This document shows positions 33,175 through 39,682 of a DNA stretch of 45,447 nt, in pieces. Positions within the stretch are counted from its first letter, which is position 1, and every line of letters begins with the position of its first letter. This DNA comes from Pirellulales bacterium (GTDB lineage Bacteria > Planctomycetota > Planctomycetia > Pirellulales > JAICIG01): assembly GCA_035533075.1 (NCBI GenBank), contig DATLUO010000163.1, positions 1 to 45,447 of the forward strand, given 5' to 3'. Both the position numbers and the translations under genes were made by a program. Under the pieces are notes generated by a model. The model worked only from the letters and a program-made list of their open reading frames with translations, did no database searches and was not told the DNA's origin.

Positions 33175-33861
33175 TCAGTCCCGCAGGGTTTTCAGGTGGG
33201 TGGGGCTGGCTTCGCCGAAGGCGCGGCTGACGTGGTTGATGATGATGCCCATCACGAACACGCCGACGAACAGGTCGAGCAGCACGCCCAGCTCGACGAG
33301 GCTCGGAATCGCATCCACCAGCAGCAGGCCGAAGATAAAGATGCCGTTTTCCAGCACGATGTAGCCCAGCACCTGCGTGAGCGCCCGCCAGCGCGTGGTA
33401 AGAATCACCGAACCTGCGAAGACGGTGGCCAGGGCGGCGGGCACCACGAGATTGCTGCTGTCATCGGCACGCAGCGGCAGCCGGGCGGCGAAGGCCATGG
33501 CCAGCACGGTGCCCACCGCTCCCACGAGCAGCGCCGGCACGATGCCGATGGTCGATTCCTCGTCGCGGCGGATATCCACTTCGCGGAGGGCCTTCAACAA
33601 CAGCCAAGGAATCACGGCCCCTTTGACGGCGGCCATGACGAGGGTCAGAACGATCAGCCGCGGCACCGCCCATGCGTCGCCGCCGCCGGCCGCACTATCC
33701 GCCACTCGGCCTCCAAAATGCGCCACCGGGTAGGCCAGCGCCAGCAACACTCCCTGCAAAGCCACCGCCCGCACGACCGCACGCAATTGCGTCGACGTGA
33801 GGATGTACAGATTCATCAACAGCACGAGGACCAGCAGCGGATCGAGGGATTTAATCGTCAT
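33175..33861 (-). CDS. hydrogenase-4 HyfE-like membrane subunit
   Basis: 228 residues with about six to seven transmembrane segments. It matches the HyfE pattern: an N-terminal LVLVLLMNLYILTSTQL, a central VMAAVKGAVIPWLLLKALRE, and a C-terminal VLGYIVLENGIFIFGLLLV followed by PSLVELGVLLDLFVGVFVMG, which resembles NuoK. It sits in the membrane arm beside the antiporter-like subunits. It is spaced 3 bp from the HyfF-like gene and directly abuts the HyfC-like gene, so all are one transcript. Confidence 0.82.
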   Translation of the reverse strand: MTIKSLDPLLVLVLLMNLYILTSTQLRAVVRAVALQGVLLALAYPVAHFGGRVADSAAGGGDAWAVPRLIVLTLVMAAVKGAVIPWLLLKALREVDIRRDEESTIGIVPALLVGAVGTVLAMAFAARLPLRADDSSNLVVPAALATVFAGSVILTTRWRALTQVLGYIVLENGIFIFGLLLVDAIPSLVELGVLLDLFVGVFVMGIIINHVSRAFGEASPTHLKTLRD

Positions 33862-34776
33862 CTATGCATACGCGATGATGAGCACCAGCCCCAAGGCCGA
33901 CAACACGACCGCGGCGATCAGCAGGTGCGGGAGCGACACCAGACGCAGCCGCGCCATGCCCGATTCGACGACGCCGACCACGACGGCGACCGCCAGCACG
34001 CCGGCCACAAAAACGACCCAGTCGACCAGGCCGACGCCCGTAGCCAGCGGCACCGACAGTTGCACGATGAGGGCCGCGAACACGAATAGTTTGACGGCCG
34101 CCCCGTAGACGATCAAGCTCAGGGCCGGCCCGCTGTGGTCGAGCACCATGACTTCATGAATCATGGTCAGTTCGAGGTGCGTATTGGGGTCGTCGAACGG
34201 AATGCGGCAGTTCTCGACGAGCAGCAGCACGAACCAGCTTGCCAGAATCAGCAGCATGCCGGCCCCGGCCGTTCCCCATTGGGCTTCGAGCGACGTATCG
34301 AGCATGCCCGCCAACCGCAGCGATCCGCTGATCTTCGCCAGCACCAGCAGGCCGAAAAACAACACCGGCTCCGCCAGGCAGGCATACGTCGCCTCGCGGG
34401 CCGACCCCATCCCTTCGAAGGCCGAGCCGGTGTCGAGCGCGGCCAGCACGGTGAAGAAACGCCCCAGTCCCAGCAGGTAGGCGAAAAGAACCAAGTCGCC
34501 CGTAAAAGACAAGGGGGCGTCGTGCTCTCCCAGCGGAACGATCATGGCTGCCAGCAAGGCCGTGGCCAGGCCGATCACCGGACCAAATTTGAACACCCAG
34601 GTCGTCGTCTCGCTGAAGACCGATCCCTTTTGCACCAGCTTCCACAGATCGTAGTAGACCTGCGCCAGCGGCGCCCCGGTGCGGCCGGCGAAGAACGCCT
34701 TGGTCTTGTTGATCACGCCCGGCAGCAGCGGCGGCAGGGCCAAGACCAGCAGAATGTGCAATAGAAAGTTGATCAT
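33862..34776 (-). CDS. hydrogenase-4 HyfC/HycD-like (NuoH-like) membrane subunit
   Basis: 304 residues, about eight transmembrane helices. NuoH-like features are GVINKTKAFFAGRTGAPLAQ near the N-terminus, LYDLW-type cytoplasmic loop residues (VYYDLWKLVQKGSV), and the loop VENCRIPFDDPNTHLELTMIHEV, the acidic surface that in complex I borders the quinone cavity and in hydrogenases meets the hydrophilic arm. The start is ATG 34776. The open frame continues upstream, but only through a family B repeat, so those residues are not used. That repeat separates it from the HyfB-like gene. Confidence 0.85.
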   Translation of the reverse strand: MINFLLHILLVLALPPLLPGVINKTKAFFAGRTGAPLAQVYYDLWKLVQKGSVFSETTTWVFKFGPVIGLATALLAAMIVPLGEHDAPLSFTGDLVLFAYLLGLGRFFTVLAALDTGSAFEGMGSAREATYACLAEPVLFFGLLVLAKISGSLRLAGMLDTSLEAQWGTAGAGMLLILASWFVLLLVENCRIPFDDPNTHLELTMIHEVMVLDHSGPALSLIVYGAAVKLFVFAALIVQLSVPLATGVGLVDWVVFVAGVLAVAVVVGVVESGMARLRLVSLPHLLIAAVVLSALGLVLIIAYA

Positions 34777-34780
34777 ATCT

Positions 34781-34849
34781 GGAGGATGGCCTTCCCAGGC
34801 CATCTCGTTGCTTGTTTTCGTGCTGGACGGCCTGGGAAGGCCATCCTCC
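34781..34849. repeat. family B inverted repeat within the hyf-like operon
   Basis: GGAGGATGGCCTTCCCAGGC plus CATC (34781-34804) pairs with GACGGCCTGGGAAGGCCATC plus CTCC (34826-34849) around a 21-bp loop. It lies 5 bp upstream of the HyfC-like ATG and supplies the nearest Shine-Dalgarno-like purines. It fills most of the gap to the HyfB-like gene, the only sizeable gap in the cluster. Confidence 0.85.
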
Positions 34850-34878
34850 GGACGTCGCATATTGACCTGAGCACGGCC

Positions 34879-36852
34879 TTAACTCCACACCAACAGGAGA
34901 ATGAGCGTCGCGAAAATGTAGAGCAGGTAGACCTGGAGACTGCCGCGTTGCAGGACGCGAAACCGGGTGAAGAAGCGTGCCGCCCAGGCGAACGACGGCC
35001 CGATGCCGCGGTCGAGGACCGTTTCCGGCACGTGCGTATGGAAATCGGCCTGTTGCGGAAACAGGCCCTTGGGCCGGTGCTCGTGACGGCGGGGCAGCAA
35101 GGCCCAGGCGAAAAGATCGACGAGCATCTGAGCGAACGACGACGCCGTGTACTGCATCCGCGGCGACGGGGCCGCGAAGCCGCAGTCCCAAGTGAGGGTT
35201 GAGGCGACTTCGCCGCTGCGCAGCCTCTGCCGGAGGAAGACGCCGATCGCGACGGTGAGCGCGATCAGCGCCGCGGCCGCCACGCTGATCCGTCCCAGCG
35301 GCGCCAAGCTGACGAGCGGCTGCTCTGGGGCGGCCACGTTCACGGTCCATGCGCGGGCAGCTTGTTCGAGCCAGGGGGCGACGAGAACGGGCAGCAGCCC
35401 GATCGCGGCGCAGCACGTGGCCAGGATGCACATCGGACCGAACATCGTCACGGGTGCTTCATGCCCCCGCCGGGCGTGCTCCGACCGAGCGACGCCGAGA
35501 AACACCGCGCCGAACACTTTGGCGAAACAGGCGGCGGCCAGCACGCCCATCAGCGCCAGCGCCGGCGCGGCAAAGGCCGCGATCGGCCAGCCCGGCGATC
35601 CCTTCAGGCCCAGCGTCTTGAAGAGTCCCAAGTAGATCAACAGCTCGCTCACAAAACCGTTCAGCGGGGGCAGACCGCAGATGGCGACCGCGCCGATCAG
35701 AAACAATACCGCGGTGCGGGGCATGGGTTTGGCCAGTCCGCCCAACAGGTCGATCTCGCGTGTGCCGACGGCGTGGATCACCGAGCCGGCGCTCAAGAAC
35801 AACAGCGACTTGAACAAGGCGTGGTTCCAAACGTGCAACAGGGCGCCGCCGAGGCCCAGCACGACCCACGAGACTTGTCCCAGCGATCGGCCGACCAGCG
35901 CCAGACCCAGCCCCAGCAGAATGATGCCGATGTTCTCGATGCTGTGGTAGGCCAGCAACCGCTTGAGGTCGTGCTGACCGATGGCGAACGCGACGCCAAG
36001 CACGCCGGAGATCACGCCCAGGCCCAGCACCAGCCCTCCCCACCACAGCGGCGGATGCGGCAACAGCGAGCCGATGCGCACCAGGCCGTAGATGCCCATT
36101 TTGATCATCACGCCCGACAGCAGCGCCGAGACGTGACTGGGCGCCATGGCATGCGCGCTGGGCAGCCAGATGTGCAGCGGCATGACGCCGGCCTTCGTGC
36201 CGAATCCCAACAGGGCGACGAGAAAGATGGCGGTGGCCAGGCCCGGCGTCGCCGCTTCGAGGCTGACGAAGTCGAACGTTCCGCTCACGCTCCACATCAG
36301 GGCGAACAGCCCGACCAGGCAGAGCGTGGCGAAGTGGCTGGCGGCCAGATAGATCCAGGCCGCCTCGCGCACCTGTTGGTCGTGGTCTTCGGTGGCGACC
36401 AGGAAGAAGGCGCTGAGGGCCATCGCTTCCCAGGCATAGAGAAACAGCACGCCGTCGCGCGCGACGACCAGCAGCGTCATCGCCGCCGCCAGCAGTCCAT
36501 AGAACAGCGACAGCTTGCGATGGTTTTCCGGGTGTTCCGTGGCCTTCCAATAGCCGACGCCATAGACCGCCCCGCAGAGCGAAACGAGCAGCACGGGCAG
36601 CAGAAAAAACGCCGAAAGAAAATCGACGCCCACGGTCAACGTGCCGCCGGTCGGCGAGGGACAGGTCAGGCCTTGACCTACCGCGCCGGATAAGCGCCCC
36701 ACGGCGCCGATCAACCCGCAGCCGCAGCCCACGATCACCAGCAGCGCCGCCAGGCGTTGGCCGAAGAACGAGCGGCGATCGAAAAAAAATCCCGGCACCC
36801 CGCTGACGGCGAGCAAGACGACGGCCGCGATCACCCATTGTTCGGCGTTCAC
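34879..36852 (-). CDS. hydrogenase-4 HyfB-like proton-pumping membrane subunit
   Basis: 657 residues, about 15-16 transmembrane helices, NuoL-like. It has the conserved Glu in FLYAWEAMALSAFFLVA, the conserved Lys in GFGTKAGVMPLHIWLPSAH, MAPSHVSALLSGVMIKMGIY, LLAYHSIENIGIILLG and HVWNHALFKSLLFLSAG. The TWDCGFAAPSPRMQYTASSF stretch near the C-terminus is typical of HyfB/HycC. The start is a GTG at 36852 (NAEQWVIAAVVLL); the upstream frame to 36930 crosses a family B half-repeat and is rejected. It is the first gene of the cluster, so a promoter should lie in 36853-36923. Confidence 0.88.
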   Translation of the reverse strand: MNAEQWVIAAVVLLAVSGVPGFFFDRRSFFGQRLAALLVIVGCGCGLIGAVGRLSGAVGQGLTCPSPTGGTLTVGVDFLSAFFLLPVLLVSLCGAVYGVGYWKATEHPENHRKLSLFYGLLAAAMTLLVVARDGVLFLYAWEAMALSAFFLVATEDHDQQVREAAWIYLAASHFATLCLVGLFALMWSVSGTFDFVSLEAATPGLATAIFLVALLGFGTKAGVMPLHIWLPSAHAMAPSHVSALLSGVMIKMGIYGLVRIGSLLPHPPLWWGGLVLGLGVISGVLGVAFAIGQHDLKRLLAYHSIENIGIILLGLGLALVGRSLGQVSWVVLGLGGALLHVWNHALFKSLLFLSAGSVIHAVGTREIDLLGGLAKPMPRTAVLFLIGAVAICGLPPLNGFVSELLIYLGLFKTLGLKGSPGWPIAAFAAPALALMGVLAAACFAKVFGAVFLGVARSEHARRGHEAPVTMFGPMCILATCCAAIGLLPVLVAPWLEQAARAWTVNVAAPEQPLVSLAPLGRISVAAAALIALTVAIGVFLRQRLRSGEVASTLTWDCGFAAPSPRMQYTASSFAQMLVDLFAWALLPRRHEHRPKGLFPQQADFHTHVPETVLDRGIGPSFAWAARFFTRFRVLQRGSLQVYLLYIFATLILLLVWS

Positions 36853-36869
36853 GTCGCTATGATACAAGC

Positions 36870-36889
36870 CGGGCGACGGCCTTCCTAGT
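36870..36889. repeat. family B half element
   Basis: GGGCGACGGCCTTCCTAG matches one arm of family B. No second arm is present nearby. It lies upstream of the HyfB-like gene and downstream of the LRR gene. Confidence 0.45.
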
Positions 36890-36923
36890 GCCGCGTGCCA
36901 AGAGTTGGTGGAACAGCAACAAC

Positions 36924-37637
36924 CTACCAATGGAAGTGCAAGTGCGGCAGCGATTCTTGCAGACGGCCCGCGGCCTCGTCGGTCACCTGGCTCCCTTCGA
37001 TATAAAGCGTTTCGAGTTGGTCGAAGCCGAGCAGCTTTTCCAGGCCGGCGTCGGTGAGGGGTGCGTTCTGCAGAATCAAGGCGGTCAAGTCGGGCATGCC
37101 GCGGACGCTCCCCAATGCGTCGTCGCCGATCTGACTGGCTCCGAATCGAAGCGTGCGCACGTGTTCCAGCGACGTCAGCTTTTTCAGGCCCGCGGAAGTC
37201 ACCGCCGCGCTGCCGAAATTGAGCGTCTCCAATCGCCGCATGCCGAGCACCGGACCGAGCCCCTCGTCGGTGACGCTCGTTTCGCCGAGAACGAGCGTTT
37301 GCAAATCGGTCAGCCCGGCCAAGTGTCGCAGGCCCACGTCCGTGAGCTCCGTGTTTTTCAGCACCAGCTTGTGCAAGCCCGGCAGACCTTCGAGAGTGGC
37401 CAGATCGTCGTCGGCGACGGGTTGCGTCTCCAACTCGATTGAGTCGGATTTACCTTCCCGGACTCGCTCGATCTGCTCGGTCAGCGAATCTTCGGCTGGC
37501 GCGTCTTTGCGACTTGGTACGCTGGCCGACCGCGGCGCTGGCGGAGGTTCGCAACCGGCGATGAGCGACAATAAAACAAGGGCGAGCGGCAGGCGTGAGC
37601 GTGCCGCTGCGCGAGCCAAGCGAACACGACACTGCAC
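36924..37637 (-). CDS. leucine-rich-repeat lipoprotein
   Basis: About 237 residues. A basic N-terminus and hydrophobic run end in a lipobox, LLSLIAGC, so it is probably anchored by lipid. A Pro/Ser/Glu linker is followed by about six to seven 23-24-residue LRRs of the planctomycete type: LTDVGLRHLAGLTDLQTLVL, TSVTDEGLGPVLGMRRLETL, AAVTSAGLKKL, QIGDDALGSV, PLTDAGLEKL and QVTDEAAGRL. Such repeats usually bind proteins. The start is uncertain; GTG 37637 is used because it puts the leader at the N-terminus, but no good ribosome site is seen. The DUF3500 gene ends 40 bp upstream on the same strand. Confidence 0.75.
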   Translation of the reverse strand: MQCRVRLARAAARSRLPLALVLLSLIAGCEPPPAPRSASVPSRKDAPAEDSLTEQIERVREGKSDSIELETQPVADDDLATLEGLPGLHKLVLKNTELTDVGLRHLAGLTDLQTLVLGETSVTDEGLGPVLGMRRLETLNFGSAAVTSAGLKKLTSLEHVRTLRFGASQIGDDALGSVRGMPDLTALILQNAPLTDAGLEKLLGFDQLETLYIEGSQVTDEAAGRLQESLPHLHFHW

Positions 37638-37677
37638 GCGGTGGTCATTGCGGTAGCCGACATTCTTTTCCAACCAA

Positions 37678-38715
37678 CTATTTCTCGATGCCAAAATCGC
37701 CGTCCCTCTGCCGCCAGACCGAGTGAATGTGATTGGCGGGGTTGCCGGCGCCGTCGGGCTGGTTGTTGCAGAATTCGATGACAAACGTCGGCCCCTGCAC
37801 GCGGTAAGAATGGCCGATGCCCGGCCTGTCGGGTCCGGCCCAGGCAAAATAGACCTTCTGGATGCCGGCATCGCGCACCTCGGCCAACCGCTTCTGGCCG
37901 ACTTCGGGCGTCATGTTTTCGGTGTACGCCTCCAACAGCGTCCACAGGATTTTAACCTGGTCGTCGCTCAGTTCGGTGCCCGGCAGGCCCTCGGGGCCGC
38001 TTTGCGGCGGCTGCGGCTGGGCGGCGCCGCGAATATCGGCGGGCGACTTGTCGGCAATCACGGCCTTGCCCCGCTGATCGGCGGTGAGCGACTTCAAAAG
38101 CTGGAAGGCCAGGTCTTCTTCCGCGTGCAGCACGCGCGTGCCCCGCGGCGGACCGACCTTCACGTCGCTGCGCACTTCGGCCGGGTTGGCGCCGTAAAAC
38201 GTCGGCGTGACCGAGGCGATTTTGCCGGCGTCGACCACGAAATTCAGCGAAAGATGATGACCCTCGACGCTGAGGCCCCAGCGGTCCGACTCGCTGGGCT
38301 GCCCGAAGAGGGTGAAGTAGTAGCGTTCGGGGTCGCGGAGGGGAGAACCCTGCCGGCCTTTTTCCAGTTCGCGCAAGATGGCCTCCAGGCTCATGATGGT
38401 CTTGGCTTTGTCATAGCCGAGCTGGCTGACGGCACTGCGCAGCAGAGCGTGGGCCCGCTTTCGCTGCTCGCCGTCCATGTGCTTGACTTGCAGGCCCTTG
38501 CGCTTGTCCTTGGGAATATAGTGCCAATCGAGCCGGGCCGGGTCGTCGAATTTCATGGTGGCCGCGGCCCGTTGCTCGGCGGAAAGGCCGGCCAAAAAGT
38601 CGCGGGCGGCCTGCGTCATGTCGGCGCCGGCCGGGCGAAAATTCATCGCCGCCAGCGTGCCGGCCGAAGAGATCAAAAGGACGGCCAGTGCGGCCAGGGA
38701 TTTACGGCTTTGCAT
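37678..38715 (-). CDS. secreted DUF3500 family protein
   Basis: 345 residues, function unknown. A Sec signal (MQSRKSLAALAVLLISSAG) follows GGGAG, with ATG at 38715. DUF3500 features follow: AARDFLAGLSAEQRAAATMKFDDPARLDWHYIPKDRKG-type opening, ALLRSAVSQLGYDKAKTIMS, RDPERYYFTLFGQPSES, WGLSVEGHHLSLNFVV and TPTFYGANPAEV. Near the C-terminus are VYFAWAGPDRPGIGHSYRVQ and NHIHSVWRQ. Conserved His and Trp residues in these motifs suggest a binding or catalytic surface, but no activity is established. It is probably transcribed with the LRR lipoprotein gene. Confidence 0.87.
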   Translation of the reverse strand: MQSRKSLAALAVLLISSAGTLAAMNFRPAGADMTQAARDFLAGLSAEQRAAATMKFDDPARLDWHYIPKDKRKGLQVKHMDGEQRKRAHALLRSAVSQLGYDKAKTIMSLEAILRELEKGRQGSPLRDPERYYFTLFGQPSESDRWGLSVEGHHLSLNFVVDAGKIASVTPTFYGANPAEVRSDVKVGPPRGTRVLHAEEDLAFQLLKSLTADQRGKAVIADKSPADIRGAAQPQPPQSGPEGLPGTELSDDQVKILWTLLEAYTENMTPEVGQKRLAEVRDAGIQKVYFAWAGPDRPGIGHSYRVQGPTFVIEFCNNQPDGAGNPANHIHSVWRQRDGDFGIEK

Positions 38716-38814
38716 CGTCAGGACTCCCGTGCGTGGTGCGGTTCGTTTCCGCCCACGATAGTCTGCCAAGGGGCTGCTGGCCAGTGGCCCGTGGTTTTGC
38801 CGCCCAATTTGCCT

Positions 38815-38820
38815 TATAAT
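38815..38820 (+). promoter_or_regulatory. candidate -10 element for the small membrane protein pair
   Basis: A perfect TATAAT lies 35 bp before the first ATG. No convincing -35 is present at 16-18 bp spacing. Confidence 0.38.
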
Positions 38821-38855
38821 CGGCCTGCTTAACCCCCGGCGTTTTGGCAATCATC

Positions 38856-39089
38856 ATGGCTCACCTTCCGCGACTTTTGTTGACCCTGCCGCTGACAGCG
38901 GCGATTTGGCTGACGGCCGGTCCTGCCTCGGCCCAGGCTCCCGCCGCGACGGGCCCGGAAATGCCTTGGCAAGTCGCCGTGTTGTTCACCGCCAATTGGG
39001 TGTTGGCGGCGGTGGCTGTGGCCATTCTGTCCCGGCCCTCGAAGCGTCCCGATAAGCCGAAGAAGTCCCTGGACGAAGAGGCCGCCTGA
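38856..39089 (+). CDS. small membrane protein of unknown function
   Basis: 77 residues, not recognised. Signal-like N-terminus (LLLTLPLTAAIWLTAGPASAQA), a short Pro/Ala spacer, one transmembrane helix (VAVLFTANWVLAAVAVAIL) and a basic tail (RPSKRPDKPKKSLDEE). With a cleaved leader the tail would be cytoplasmic. The start is taken at ATG 38856; an upstream TTG at 38844 is possible. The last base of its TGA is the first base of the next gene's ATG. Confidence 0.62.
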   Translation: MAHLPRLLLTLPLTAAIWLTAGPASAQAPAATGPEMPWQVAVLFTANWVLAAVAVAILSRPSKRPDKPKKSLDEEAA

Positions 39090-39541
39090 TGAACATGCCG
39101 ATTCTGTTCGCCGACCTGAACGCCACCAAGGTGCTGGGCATCATTCACTGGATTGGCATGGCGTTCGTCTTTTTGTGGTTTCTCGGGTCATGCATGAAAG
39201 ACGGAATGTGGAACAACGGCCTGCGATGCATCAGCGCATTCGTCGCATCGATGCTGAGCTTTCCGCTGGCCGTGCTGGCGGCGGGCCTGTTCGGCGGCAG
39301 TTCCGGAGCCAGCGCGCCGGATGATTACCTGCCGCTGGCGATCGCCATCGGCGCAAACTGGATCGCGTTCGTCGTCTGCCTCGGCGTCATTCTGACTCTG
39401 ACCGACGGTCTGTCGCAAGTGAAAGTGGCCTTTCACCCCATCGTCAACAGCGTCGGCAGTTTCATCTTTATCTGCGGGATCGCGGCGGTGTTCCTCTTTT
39501 ACGCGACGCCGATCTACAGCGTCGTGCAAGCGCTCAAGTAG
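39089..39541 (+). CDS. polytopic membrane protein of unknown function
   Basis: 150 residues, four likely transmembrane segments (about 17-35, 47-68, 81-104 and 122-145). It is not recognised. Loop residues include LGSCMKDGMWNNGLRCISAF and TLTDGLSQVKVAFHPIVNSV. The TGATG overlap with the preceding gene means the two are translated together and probably form a complex. They converge on the GspE-like/PilT genes, which suggests but does not prove a link with that apparatus. Codon use and composition match the neighbours. Confidence 0.65.
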   Translation: MNMPILFADLNATKVLGIIHWIGMAFVFLWFLGSCMKDGMWNNGLRCISAFVASMLSFPLAVLAAGLFGGSSGASAPDDYLPLAIAIGANWIAFVVCLGVILTLTDGLSQVKVAFHPIVNSVGSFIFICGIAAVFLFYATPIYSVVQALK

Positions 39542-39547
39542 CCGTAG

Positions 39548-39567
39548 CTGACTTCGTGAGAAGTCAG
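39548..39567 (+). terminator. hairpin after the membrane protein pair
   Basis: CTGACTTC-GTGA-GAAGTCAG, a perfect 8-bp stem with a 4-nt loop, begins 7 bp after the stop codon. There is no U-tract, so efficiency is unknown. Confidence 0.45.
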
Positions 39568-39583
39568 GTGTTGGCAAGTGGGT

Positions 39584-39679
39584 GTAGGGTGGGACCAGCG
39601 AGCTTGCGAGCGCCGGCCCACTATAAACGACGTCCGTATCGGTGGGCCGGCGCTCGCAAGCTCGCTGGTCCCACCCTAC
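39584..39679. repeat. family A inverted repeat (complete copy)
   Basis: Arms of about 38 bp, left beginning GTAGGGTGGGACCAGCGAGC, right its near-exact complement, with a loop of about 20 bp containing GACGTC, as in the copy at 17819. It fills the space between two convergent genes and reaches within 4 bp of the GspE-like stop codon, so it would fold at the 3' end of both transcripts. Confidence 0.88.
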
Positions 39680-39682
39680 GAT

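Noticed and set aside
32275-34089. A 604-codon plus-strand frame antisense to the hyf-like genes, and a similar one at 35362-36693.
   Set aside because: Gln/Arg/His-rich shadow sequence opposite hydrophobic membrane-protein codons; no features of a real protein.
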